From positions 1,860,001 to 1,924,000 of the forward strand of contig BSDZ01000023.1 of NCBI GenBank assembly GCA_030268105.1: 64,000 nucleotides of DNA. Reading direction: 5' to 3'. Both the position numbers and the translations under genes were made by a program. Below the pieces are notes generated by a model. It worked only from the letters and a program-made list of their open reading frames with translations, ran no database searches and was not told the DNA's origin. This DNA is from Volvox africanus (Eukaryota > Chlorophyta > Chlorophyceae > Chlamydomonadales > Volvocaceae). Shown one piece after another: positions 51,301-63,308 of the stretch. The first letter of the stretch is position 1. The number at the start of each line of letters is the position of its first letter.

Positions 51301-54300
51301 GAGACGACGCGTTGAGCTGTACTTCATCATCGCGACTTTGTTTCACTGCGACATTGTCTTTCTGATCAAATTAAATTACCACATGATAATTAAAGTGTTT
51401 CTTCATCATGACCATCTGTCTTTGACACACAGAAACTGCATGTGTAATGTATCACGGCCACCTACATACACAGGTCTTGATGATTGATGCTGACTCGCTA
51501 CCGCTCCGGAACCCCGGCACGCTGTTCGACGACCCGCGATTTGTACAGTACGGAAGGTACGACTTATCTGGTACGGAGTATGTAGCAGTACAGAGTAGGA
51601 CTACGTGTGTACGAGTTGCAGCGTGGAGACAACTGGAGGCGTACGGCAGGCAGGGAGGAAGGAAGAGGGAAAAGAAGCAAGCTGTGTTTTATGGAGTAAG
51701 TGCGTGTGTCGTCAGCAGGACGCCATAGGGCGTAGGATCGTCTGGTTTTGCTTTTTCTGTTGACGTTACTTTCAGTGCCGTGCTTGTCTCGACTTCCAAC
51801 CGTCAAGCCGTTCTGTTAGATTTACCTTTCAACATCCTCTGTAGAACCTCTACCTGAATCCGTCAGGTTAACACTTTCCACCAGGAGGCGGTTAGAGCTC
51901 GCAACCACCTTTCGGTTGTGCTGATGTTTCCATCCCTGATTCCAACCTCCAACCTCCAACCCACCCAATGCCGCATCGATATGTTTGGAAGTTTGTTTTG
52001 GCCCGACGCGTGGACGGGCCAGGCACATCCATCCGTGTACGATGTGTACGGCATAGACTACCCCAAGGCTGAGGTAAGCGGCGGGCCACGTCATCAGACA
52101 ATTTATGAAGGGGGGAAAGTTGCTTGGCGGCTTGAGTCATATGTGTTTAGAGATACATATACTTGCACATATAATTAAGTCAACACTATATACACAAATG
52201 TGTATATGTGTGTACGAAGATGTAAGGATGGAATTCATTCGCGATCCTGGGCGTATCCACAACTCAACATGGTCGGGGCCCCCACGCACACACGCACCAT
52301 GTACATATGAATCTAAACGACAGGGTCGTACATCTGCATATACACATATCGATCTTTGTCCACCTTGCTAGGCACAATCAATTTCTGCGCCGAAACCAAA
52401 CCCTATTCCATCCAATAACCACCCTTTGAAATCCACTGTACAATTCCATGTACGGCATCTGTACGGTATGTACGGCGGCGACACGGCATGTGCACAGCGT
52501 GTACTGTCCATGGGCCTGGGCTTTGGCCGAAGAGATGCGGAGAGCGGCCAACTGCTGATTGACCGTGCCCGACACCTCGACGTACTCGAGGTACGGCTGT
52601 ACGGATCCTAATAGCCCCCCACCCACCCCGAAAGCGATAGACCCGGGCGCACCTGAAGCGGCAACAGACATGCGGTACGGCAGACAGACAGACTTGGCGC
52701 CCTTTGTGGAAGGGATGCGTTCACGGCATCACGGTGGTCAGACATTTGTGTTTTCTCATGAGCAAGAGGTCTCGCCTTTTCGCCTTTCCTCTCCCTCCCT
52801 CCCTCCCTCCTTGGCGTCATTGGCATCACTGCATTCCACATCGCCCTACTTGGGCCCTATAACCCCATAACCCCCGCGGATATCCAGGCGGCAGCGGATA
52901 GTGCCGGGTCCCCACCTGCTGTCACGACCTCGTACCGCACCTCGGTAATACACATGGAGTTGACTCGTCCGGTGACCTGCCATCTGGGTCCCCCGCTCGG
53001 TTGCTCACCCCCCTCGTTGCACTTCCTCGTACCATCGTACCATCGTACAGTCTACAGCTGCGTCCGCCAACACCCCCCTATCCCCACTTCTTCCCCGTAA
53101 GGCTTTGCTGCTCATTAACCGGCGGCCTGACGCCAATCGGAACATGTTGTGGGGCGACAAGGACACCTTCTCCCTGGCCTTTGCAGCTGTTGGCAAGGCG
53201 CACTGCTACAACCAAGTGGCCGTACCACCATGTGAGTACGGCAGTATGTCGTAAGTAGAAGTAGAGCTACGACACAAAAAGTTTTGATCGTTTTAGGGGT
53301 TGGGGTAAGGGAGGGGTTAAGGGAAGGGGGGAAGAGCTGCCAGAAGGCGGGGGTGCCCGCAGGTAAAGGCTGTACGGTGAAAGCTACCAAACCGAACCAA
53401 ACTAATAACCGGATGTCCTTACTCCCAAATGACAAATCATCAACAGCCAACTACCTTACTAACTACCCTAACCGCCCTAACACGTCCCACACATACACAG
53501 CGATATACTTCACCTGGTCCCCGGACAAGCTACTCATAAAGGCAATGGGAACGCGCGGCCCGGGCTGGCTCCTGGGAGGCTTCCTCCAAAACATCGAAGA
53601 CGAGCCGTACGTGTACGGGATCCCCAGTGCCTCTTACTCCGCTCCAAACAAGAAGGCAGAGGCTGCGGTGCCCCCGGGTCCCGCTGCTGCCGTTGCTGGC
53701 GGCGGTGTCAACAGCGGCGACAGCGGCAACGGCAGTGCCTCCGCCAGTGCTTCTGCGCCGCCAAGTTGGGACCTTCCAGCTGTCCCGCACACTGCCGCAG
53801 TGCGCTTGGTGGGGGGGCGGCGGCTGCCCCTCCCACCGCCCACTTCGCACAAAGGGAAGGGGCAGCCGCCGGCACGGATCCCCGTACTTGGGACGCAACG
53901 GTCGATTAACGCAACAAGGTTGCCGTACTTCTCCGTTGGGGATCATGACCCCGCCACGTCCCCGCTAGCAGCATCCATACCACTCGCGATGAGAAGCCTT
54001 TCCTCGCGGCCCAATGTCCCGCTCCAGCTCCTGCGGAAGACCACCGCAGTGACTGCACTGGCGGACAAAGAGGAGGCGGCGGTGGAGGCGGCAAGAGCGT
54101 CGGCTTCTGTACCCGCGGCCTTCCAGGCACCTGCTGTTGCTTTGAATTACGGTTCTGGATCCGAAATACTCCAAAACACACAGATATCCCAGACTAATGA
54201 GCTAGTGACGTTAGCATCAGCGCCGCCGCTGCTCCCGCCCGCATCGGCGGCAGCGGCGGCGGCTGGGCCCTCCGCCGCGACTCTTTCCGGCCTGGTGTCT

Positions 54301-55930
54301 CCGGTCTTCTTGCACCGCACCATCAACAAGCTCCGGATGGATGAACAGCCCCCCGTACTGCAACTACTAACGGCGCCCGTACCGCAGCGGTAAGGCACGT
54401 AACGGTTTTGTTGTTCTGCTGCCTGTGGTAATGGGAGCCGAGCGGCCCGCTCTGCTCAATTACCCGGGTACCGTACCTGGAGAGATCCACCGTGCTTTGG
54501 CTTCCTCACCATGTGCCGTACATTACATGCGACGGCTGGCAATGTCGTACATGTAATTGTCGTACATTCCTCAGGTGGACGTCGTACTTTTTGGCTCACG
54601 AAAACCCGGGGCCGACCCGAGGTGTCCCATGGGACTACTGCGTCCCCAAGTGGGCGATCCGAATGGTAACTGCCTCTGCCGCGGGGGGCATCCATTGGGA
54701 TGGCAGCAGCGGCAGCGGCCGTACACCGACGACACGGACCGCTACTGCCACAGCTGCTGCTGCTGCGGCATCATCACTACCACCGCCATCGTTATCAGCG
54801 GCGGCGGCGGCTGCCCAGGGCAGTAAGGCAGCGGCGAAAGGTAACCTGCCCCGACCGGCTCTTGGACTAAGGACGTGGTGGAGCGATGAACGGCAGCGGC
54901 AGAGTGACGCCGGTCGTAATGTTGGCGTCGGCGTCGGTGGCGTCGGCAGCGGTGGCGGTGGCGTGGCCGGCAATAGTGGAAGCAGTCACGGCGCCGTACA
55001 GCAGTTAATCCAGCATTTGCGGTTTTTCACAGGGCTTCGGGCCTCGAGCGTTATGGGTGACGTCACTGGACGTGAGGAGGATGAGAGTGACGCAGGTGGC
55101 GGCGGTGGCGGCGCGTGTCCATTGAGTTTGCGGCGACACGGTCAGCAGCGGCAGGATTTGCCGCCTCCAGAACCCCCCCCACATGGAGGCAGCGACATAA
55201 GTCCCATTTGCCCTCTCCAGGACTTTTACGACTACCTGCAGGTATGTACGGAACAAGAGGGCGGTTTCCATGAAGTACTCGAGGTACGACAGTTATATCG
55301 TACATGCCATGTAGGTTTCCTAAATATCCAAAAATGTAAGCTTTGCCCCTCTCGCTTCTTGCAGGACATTATACCGCCCTCACATTCATGTATTTTACTA
55401 CATATTAATTATGGAACAATATGTTTACGATATCTGCATAAATCAATCAAGAAGTTTCCGTACAACTTGCCGTACAGGCCCTAGACGCAGGTCTCCCAAT
55501 CGATCGTTACCCCGCCCTCGAGTCCGCCTGTATCGCTGAGCTCCGAAACTACACCGCCACAGCCAATGATGTACGGGATCGGGCAACTGCGGCAGCACTG
55601 GCGGCCGCCACCGCCAGTGGTTCCGCTGCCCCAAAGGATGCACTTCTTAAAGCTTTCCGTGCCGTACAAGCCGCCGGTCTGCTAGCTTGGGTACCGCTGC
55701 CGCGCTCCCCTGCCGCCGAGTTCTATCCGTACATTGAATCCAGGAGGGCGGGAGTCGGCTCAGTGGCACCGCTGCCAGTGCCGGGCCTTATGGTCGATTG
55801 GCACGACCCCTGGCCATGCGCAGATGCTCCATTCGTGTCTGCTGTACGAGCATCCTACAGAGCGTACATTTGGCTTCACGGACATCAGCAGCAGTTCCCT
55901 GTCGTACTGCCGTCCCGAAAGGCCGCGTGA
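48321..55930 (+). CDS. MNN1-like (GT71) mannosyltransferase, type II membrane protein
   Basis: Twelve exons were assembled: 48321-48561, 48733-49487, 49571-49717, 50289-50404, 50931-50970, 51474-51556, 51992-52073, 52543-52590, 53102-53231, 53501-54389, 54575-55241 and 55478-55930. They are phase-consistent and give 1216 residues ending in TGA. Residues 36-53 form a signal anchor (LTIFFVVAAALAAATIFW). The GT71 core reads GILISAGGPRYTTNLIVTLH, CTLPVEVAW, KVYALLQSEFREV, LMIDADSLPLRNPGTLF with the DXD motif (438-440), YGSLFWPDAW, ESGQLLIDRARHLDVLE, WGDKDTFSLAF and PVFLHRTINKL. Family members add alpha-mannose to protein glycans in the Golgi. Long Ala/Gly/Ser inserts interrupt the C-terminal half. 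The acceptors of exons 2, 7 and 8 are weak and were placed by phase and protein match. Introns hold many GTAC motifs, GATA-like repeats and a CCCCA run. Confidence 0.85.
50527..50580. repeat. GATA/GACA-type microsatellite in a GT71 intron
   Basis: Repeated AGATAGATAGACAGGC-like units. Same class as the larger array at 16398-16548. Confidence 0.9.
50690..50740. repeat. (CCCCA)n pentanucleotide array
   Basis: About ten near-perfect CCCCA units in the intron before the exon at 50931. The opposite strand is (TGGGG)n, able in principle to form G-quadruplexes. Confidence 0.95.
51113..51142. repeat. CCTT-rich pyrimidine tract
   Basis: Imperfect (CCTT)n run followed by a run of C, within a GT71 intron. 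A similar (CTCC)n tract is at about 52788-52812. Confidence 0.85.
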
Positions 55931-57642
55931 GTGGCTGCATGGCAGATCTTGCAGTGGTGAGGGAGTTGCTGTGGTGTGTTCTATATATGATGGTCGTACA
56001 TTAGTCGGTAGTACATGTGCTGAGAAGTATGGTCGATTGTTTGCCGTCGGATTTCAAAGCCAATATAATGACGACGTTGATGGTGTCCGTCATGGGACAA
56101 AAATAGCGCTTATGCTTCATAATTAATGTACGAATGTACGGCGGCGAATGCAGTTTTGACTCCGTCCGGCTATTAGGCTTTTGCATGATCTTGGCCATAA
56201 AGTGTTCAATAAGGGCTTTGGAGATCTGATGTAGGGGCTTACGGGTTTTGCGGCGTTGAAGGTGCGCGTGCAGGGTTCTCGTATCGCAACAAACGATACG
56301 AGAACCACGAGCTTCCATTTCATCGAATTGGCTGCTGTAAGGGCAACGCCTATTCCCCCCTCCGACTTACAATTTCCTGGTCAGGAACGAGCTGCCTGGA
56401 CACCCACGCGCGGTTAACCCATTTTGAAGACCTCCAAAAGTAGCATGGCTGCATCCGTTAAGAAAGCTGTTGTGGAGATTGCGGAAGTGACGTCCACGGA
56501 GGTGTACGGCACACACTGTTGCAGCGAGTCACTTCGGATGTGAGGGACGAGGGACCGATAAGCTACAAAAGCTGTCGGTACGACAAACCGACCGCTGTGG
56601 CTGCCGCCAACACCACCATAGCATGTGCTATACCGAACCTCCAACATTTCCGACTCAGATTTGCTTCTCCATGTAATGTTTAGCCACTCGAAAAGTGGGC
56701 GGCATCAAGATATTGTGATGATATCAAGATACATAAGATACACAACCACACAACCATGACGTGTATTTATCGAGAGCCACGGGCCAAACCGCATCATATC
56801 ACTTCGGGGATGTGGTTCCGCTGCCAAGTAGCTGCTTCAGGGTTTCGCCTCCTAGCCCTGAACCTAGGCTTAGAAAAACAAGATCAGCAGGTTGGTCGGC
56901 GCAGCCCGCAGTCTTACAATGCACACTCGACAACACCCTTGCACGCTGCCTTGCCCCGAAGACTGCTCATAGCCCGGACCCCGCGTGCAAACTCTGTTGC
57001 GTACCCCAAACGCCGTCAGAAGTAGTCCGTGCAGCTATTGACGTTTCACCCATGTGCCTTCTGAAGGGTCGCCAACAGATAACCTTCAAAGTTGAAGGGT
57101 GAAGAGTTAGGGTGTTGAAACCTAAACCCTAGGCCCGCAACCCCCCAAAAAATATCTAATAGTTCACAATGATTTTTCCGAGGATCATAAATATTTTACT
57201 ATAACCTGCATCCCGCACAGTGACGTACACACGTATCTGCACACACGCTCCATGTCAGCGTCACATGCATTCACCTTCTCGCGGAGCAAAATCACAAGAG
57301 AGACATCACTGCTGCTGCCGCTGCCGCTGCCCAAACAGCATTCCGCTAAAGGTTACAAGTGCTCCCGAGTGCTACACAACTACTGCTACCTCGTCTCGTT
57401 AGCTGAGTCGTGCCTGGGCCGTACAACCTGTCTGTTACTCAGTCTCTGCACGAGAAAGAGCACCAGCCAGTTTCACGATGCTTAAGATTCAAGATCCTAA
57501 CGTACGGAAAGCCGGATGAAGATCAACATCACCTTTCCTCAAACACGCAGGAGATGAACAGCCCCCGAGAGCACTAGCCTCTCCTCCCCCTCGTCCCGCT
57601 CCCCCCACCAAAATCCGCCTCTTACCCCCTCTTGAACACTTC
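55931..57642. other. Intergenic: 3' UTRs of the convergent GT71 and secreted-protein genes
   Basis: No recognisable protein beyond the GT71 stop. A telomere-like stretch (AACCTAAACCCTAGG) lies at about 57118-57133, and a perfect palindrome-like pair TTCTCGTATCG / CGATACGAGAA spans 56276-56303. Confidence 0.45.
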
Positions 57643-59066
57643 CTAGGGCTTCATCGCCGCCTTCTTGGGCATGTTGCTCACCAGGTATGTCATCATACCC
57701 GGCGTGTCGAACACATTCTTGGGCAAGTGGCGATACCCCGACACCAACACGTCGCGGCTTAGGAAACCCCACATGCTGACGCCCAGATAGCGGCTGTCCA
57801 ATCTTGTCGCATTGACGCCTAGTGTTTGATTCAGCACCTCAAACGCTGCGGGAATGTAGCTAGGCTGTGAGGCGCTATACATCGGGTACCCCGCAATCAC
57901 TTTGGAGGGGTCTGTGATAGAGATCGCGGTTTCAAACTCACATGCAGCTGCTGAGAAGGGCAGGCCGATTGAGAACTTGCCATACGTAGAGTTGGCTGCG
58001 GTGCTCACCAAGAACTGAACATTTGATTTCAGATTGTTTTTGTACTGTTGCGGCGTCTCCGGCAGCCCCGGCCCGGGGGAGTCGAGGTCGTAACACGACA
58101 CGACCGCGAAGCCGTTGGGGCCCAGGGCGTTGAACAGTGCGGCATCGGCCTGCCTGGGACCGACAAAGAACGACAGGAATTTGGGCCCCCGGGAGCAGAC
58201 GGCTGGATCGCGGAAGCTTTGGGCGAGCCGCTTGACGAAGGTGAGGACAGAGGTCTTGTAGGTGGGGCTGTAGGGCTCCAGGTCAAGTTGAACGCCGCTG
58301 AGCAGAGTGGAGGCGCAGTAGAGTTGCGCGTGGGCGTCAGCCAAGGCCTGGAGCTTGGAGGTACTGAGTGTGTTCAGGTTGGCGTAGCTTGCACCAAGCC
58401 AGGAGTCGATGATGGCGGCAACATGGGTGACGTTGGGAATGGTGCGGAAGGCAGCCGCCGCAGCTTCGGTCAGGGCCCCCATGACCGGCTTGGCTGCGTG
58501 AGATACGCGGCATTATATACAGAAGGGGCGAGGTATGCACCCTAAGAGGTACGAACGGAGAGGAGAGGAGAGGGGGACCTGTTTTGGACAGTGGCGAGCT
58601 TCGTTGCTTTCTAGCGGTAACAAGCCGGGGAGAAGATGGGTTCCATGCAAGGGGGCTTGCTTCCCAGCTTGCCAGTCTCTCGCGCGGTGTCTGTCCGTTT
58701 GTTCCATTTTCAGGCAGGGCGATGATGTGTACGTCAGCAGGGTACGATTGAGCAATTACTAAGCCATTGGATGGTGACGAAGGATTTGTTTTGGAGGCCT
58801 TTCTATACTCAACTGTAGGTAATCTCGAGATCCGTGCTGTAAACATACAGCACACGGATGGCCCGTTCCGCTCCAGCGGCGAGGTTGTACTTGGTCACTT
58901 GTGCCTTCCAGTCATCGATTTGCTGCTGGTTTTCAGGATACAGCCAGGCTGCATTTCCCATCGGGGTGGCCTTGACGGCGATGTTGTCTGAATAGAGCGC
59001 AGAAACGGCAACCTTGGCCAGCAAGACCAAAAGCCCGAAGAGGCTACCGACTAATCGTTTTGCCAT
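57643..59066 (-). CDS. Secreted protein with GH18-like motif, function unproven
   Basis: Two minus-strand exons, 59066-58814 and 58493-57643, join in phase (A|CC) to 367 residues and a TAG stop. The N-terminus MAKRLVGSLFGLLVLLAKVA is a clear signal peptide, so the product enters the secretory pathway. LLSGVQLDLEPYSP at about 149-162 resembles the strand-4 motif DGxDxDxE of GH18-type TIM barrels, with LDLEP matching the last part. Other segments such as FLSFFVGP, FAVVSCYDLD, FSIGLPFSAA and LGVSMWGFLSRD are spaced like barrel strands. NST, NQT and NAT could be N-glycosylated. Catalytic activity cannot be assumed because the first acidic positions of the motif are not present. The first-exon donor (A|GTTGAG) is unusual but fits phase and protein. 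No better family match is known to me. Confidence 0.68.
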
Positions 59067-61100
59067 TGCTGTACGAAAGAATAAAAAACAATTTGGGCCT
59101 TTTAGTAGTCGTGGCACACAACTGTTGAGCTCTGCATTACAGTTTTGCAGCAAACTCGCATGTGTTACTAATTAATTGTTGTTGTGAGCGAGTTGAAGCA
59201 CCACCAGTACGGCGCAGTACAGTCATGACGTTTGCGTTCAAAAAGGCAAATAATGTTTTTGTGTAGGTTCGAGGTATCTCATATAGTAAATAAAGGTGTC
59301 TAGTAATACGATAAGGCGGGTACGATAGATTACGTTCACGTAGTTAAGGTTACCCGTTCGTCTTACCTTCTCCACGTCACGTCATCGACATCATCATCAA
59401 CAACAATAACGTGGCTGTTTGGAAATCTTTAGTTACATTTATGTATATTGGAAACTTGACTTCGCATTACCTCACACCGGCTGCTCTGAGGGCCCGTCTG
59501 AGGCATGCAGGGCCATGCTGCGTCTGTCAAGATGAAGATCTTAGTCGTAGTATTCTCGCCCAAGCAAGGCAGGGGCAAGGCAGGAACACCGGTTGTCGGC
59601 TGTGGTCTTTTTATGCAATCAAGCCACGTAGCGCGGACCAACTCATGTTTATATTTTGAACCCCGGCCCTGAGCCCTGGAAGAGTGGGCTTAATGCACAC
59701 CTAAGAGCTAAGAAAGCACCTAAGAGCTAAGTATCCGTATACTTATATTTCTCCCCAAATCCCGGCATCTCGGCAGAAACAGCTCTCACAAATCACCCAT
59801 TGTGAGGTTCCCGCTGCTGCTTCACGATTTCACTTTTACGTTGTGACTCACAGCCACTACTTCCCCCCTTTGCAGCCATTCAGCCAGCCGTAGTTTCACC
59901 ATCAACTGCTGTATATACATGGGCCTTCAACAAGGGCACGGGCATTTTATTGGTGACAAAATATGTCTTCGGGGGCCAGGGAAGATACATAGCCTCTCCG
60001 CTGCACACTTACATGACGTGACTCAGCCAAGCACCGTGCGTCCCACAAAGCATCAGTGACGTGCATACGGGGACCTGACATAACCCCTTCCTTCGTCCCT
60101 TCTGTAATAGGTATAATAAAATGTAACCAAACACGCACAAGCAAGGAAATTCGCACCTCACAGGTGCCGTACTATGGCCCCAGCCAGTGTCCAACAGAGC
60201 AGCGATGTGCCAAAAACCCCGGTATGTATGCTACAAGCAGGTGTGCGCACACACACAAACACGAAAAAAGAAGTAAAATCGCGAGGTCAGCGCCTTGTCA
60301 GGTCCGACATAATTGTACGGCCGAACACGCGACTTCACGGATTATTCAGGAAAGCTGCAATACAACTTCTAAACAATAGGCAGTATTGCAGGCAGTTATT
60401 CCTAAACAAGAAAGGCAAGATGTCCGGATCGCGAGTCCTGATTGTCGCAGCTAACTAAGAGTGCAACCTAACAAAAGACAAAGCAAAGCTTGCAGAAAAC
60501 AGGTTCTTATTGTTGCTTTATAATTCCAGGGACTTTACAGACCGATGGTCGCCGCAGCGAGGACCGCAGCTCCCAAAGGAAGGGTCTCCATCTCCAAAGG
60601 GATAGGGCGGGGGGAGGATACACACACATACAAACATACGCACATAATACTCACTCTGCGATGAAGAAACGCAAACACGCCAGAGAGGGGGTGAAGGTTG
60701 CCTTGGCACGACCAAAATCTTATCACCGCAGCAACATATCGCAACACTTGCTGCGTTCTGTGCTTAAGCAATCGGCATTAGCAAGATGGCAAGACAGCAA
60801 CCAGGCATCAAACCCTAACAGACGCAAGCAGCGAAAAGACAGCAACAAGCAGCAAGAGCCGCTACTGCAGCGCCAGCTGCAGTAGGGACGCCAATGGCAG
60901 GGTCGTCGATACGCAATTGGTGATGGTGGAAACAAGTGCAACAGCAGAAACACTCGTGGTTGCAGCGCCCTTGATTACAGCTCCTGAAGACACTCATAGC
61001 TCACGGCGGTCGAAATGCCACTGGTATCCGTAGCAGGGGCATCTTCCGAACACACGTTACTGCCAAGGCTTCCCGTGCTCCGATACCACACACCGAGAAT
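59067..61100. other. No supported gene
   Basis: The left end should hold the 5' flank of the secreted-protein gene. Short frames only. A small tandem duplication of CACCTAAGAGCTAAG occurs at about 59698-59732. Confidence 0.45.
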
Positions 61101-62874
61101 CACAGGCGCACCTGCTTGAGTACCCAATCCAGCACCTTAAAGTCCCGGTACGTCTCCATCATCACGTCACGCAGCTGCAACCTGGCCAGCCACTGGTGAG
61201 TGCAGTGGGACTGCAGTTGAATTAAGGAAGCGGATATGCGCTTCTGTGTTACATCTTCAAGTTTGATAGCAAGCCCACGTATGCCATACAGCCGTGTGTG
61301 TTGCCGCTGTTGACATGCCATGCATGCTTGCACGGCTGAGAAGGTCGACTGATTGGTCGCACATGGGAAAATCGCACGCATCATCGTGCAACATCAATCT
61401 CACGAGCGACGTCCATGCCTCTCCTTTTTAATGACCCGTTTAGTCCATGCTAACCAGTTGGCGCTGTGTCAATCATCATTCCGGAACACAGTGTTATGCA
61501 AAAAGGGTAGGTAACCCATAGCGTACTAGTAGTTGCAGAGTACGGATGGGTACGTACGACATGCAACCTTTTAGAACTCTTCAAAAACTTCAGGTCCGTT
61601 TAAACATATATGCAACACACATCAGGCACTAAGCAACACCAAAATTGAAGATATCAGTACTGGTCAAAATGCTTAGGCTACTAACCAACGACGGATAGAT
61701 AGACAATGACAAATGTAACAGACATAACGGACAAACAAATATGGAACTTATACACTTATACAGCGAGATGCAACCAAACGACAAGGGGGCTATCCATCTA
61801 GAACATATAGATATCTACCTTGTCTTTACTGGGCCACCATGTTATACGGCTTCATTCAGGCTGGGATACTGCCACTAACCCTTGTTGCGCCCCTCCATCT
61901 CCCGTCATCAAGCCCCATCGTGTATCCCACACTGCTATCCCACAATAATGGCGGAGCTACATGCGCCGTACGTTACTGGTCAGGGGAACAGGCGCCGAGC
62001 TTTCTTCATTTGTTTGGTGTTGCCAATGACGGCCACTGGACGGAGGGGCTGCTGCTGCTACTCTTGGGGTGACGGCAGTGATGGCTTCTCCCACACCGTC
62101 CATTCCCCGCCCCACATCGCCCATGTCTAACCGTCCTTCTCCTCAGGCTGGAGGGGCCTCAGCCCCATCCGCGGACCCAACTTGACCAGAAGGCTGCCAG
62201 ACCTGACATAAACAATGTAGCCATGGTTCTGCGTTTCCTCTCACCTTCCCTCCGCCTTGGGCAAAGGTGGCATTGGGACCTAGCGGACCCAGTGACAGGG
62301 AGCCACTCAGGGCCCCTGCATACTGCTTGCTTTCCAAGGAGCTGCACAATCGGATTTAGGTGTTCGGGCTTTACCCGGGTTTTAACGTGGTTTGGGAGAG
62401 CCTGGACTTCCAAAGCTGCTCAGATTACAGAGATCCCGCTCCATATAAAGGGATTGCATTTTACGCCCCCAACGCTCCTCACAGCTCCTCACAGCGATCA
62501 CAGACCAAATCACATAAGGCCTGCCGGGCGCTGTTTTGGCTGTACTCCAGGTGGGAACCGCTCCAGTGAGCCTCGGCGGGATGGCCAGGGGCATGTATAT
62601 TCTCAGCGGGGTAGTGGTGTTGGTGGTGTTGGTGGCTTAACTGCCAAATCCTGCAGGCGTCCTCCCGTCCTGACGTCCTCACCCAAAGTACGAGAGCTCC
62701 TTCAGACCCAAACTTCCGGACCGGGTGGAGCGGGGGCCCTTACGGGCAGACGGGGAGATGGGGAAACCAGCACCTCTCGGACCTGCCTTAGAGGACATTC
62801 GTACCGCCCACTTACGAATCCACAAAGGGGATGACGGGTTCACAGCGGCGGTAAAACGTTGGAGGAATACCACA
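61100..62874 (-). other. Possible minus-strand gene fragments, not assembled
   Basis: Three minus-strand stretches look like exons but could not be joined. The first is 62874-62816, flanked by AG and GTAAGT, reading GIPPTFYRRCEPVIPFVDS. The second is 62341-62245, flanked by GTGCAG and GTGAGA, reading SLESKQYAGALSGSLSLGPL. The third is 61384-61100, ending LQLRDVMMETYRDFKVLDWV and then LKQVRL and a stop. The splice signals of the first two are good. The family is not recognised. They could be one gene with missed exons, or chance. A forward open frame of similar length covers 62152-62834, with a good acceptor at 62151, so even the strand is uncertain. Confidence 0.25.
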
Positions 62875-62892
62875 CTATAACAAGGAATTCGT

Positions 62893-63308
62893 GCGTTAGC
62901 TCGCGTTAGGCTCGCGTTAGGGACCCCTAACGCAAGCTTAACGCAAGCTTAACGCGAACTAACGCGAGCTAACGCAAAGCCTAACGCAAATCAAATGCAT
63001 TGCGTTATTGTTTGCGTATTCCAAACGCACCCTAACGCAAACGCAAACAAATGTTTTTTTGGGGGACGAATATTTTTGTGTTTACTTTGCGTTAGCTTAC
63101 GCAACCTAACGCAAACTTACGCAAGGTCAAACGCACCCACATAGATTCTAAGGTGCGCGTTAGGCCTAACGCAACGCAAGCGTTAGAGACCCACGTGCAA
63201 GCAAAAAAACATAGCGTGCATGGAAGGTAACGCACTAAAAGTTCTCTAACGCACAATATACGCAGGCTTAACGCGCATTAACGCGCATTAACGCGCATTA
63301 ACGCGCTT
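62893..63308. repeat. Dense array of GCGTTA/TAACGC motifs in both orientations
   Basis: About twenty copies of the hexamer TAACGC or its complement GCGTTA lie in some 415 bp, in mixed orientation and with variable spacing. Several pairs form short palindromes (GCGTTAGGGACCCCTAACGC; GCGTTAGGCCTAACGC). At 63267-63306 a perfect tandem of the 10-mer TTAACGCGCA occurs four times. It lies in the interval between the possible gene fragments to the left and the gene entering from the right edge. Confidence 0.9.

Noticed and set aside
54492..54574. Extension of the GT71 exon 11 frame upstream
   Set aside because: The acceptor TTCCTCAG at 54574 fits the phase-2 end of exon 10; the upstream codons carry GTAC-rich intronic sequence.
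62152..62834. Forward 200-codon frame as a gene
   Set aside because: A good acceptor precedes it, but the sequence shows no domain, and minus-strand exon-like segments overlap it; left unresolved under the low-confidence entry.
62893..63308. CRISPR array
   Set aside because: The repeats are hexamers in both orientations with irregular short spacing, not identical longer repeats with regular unique spacers, and the DNA is eukaryotic.
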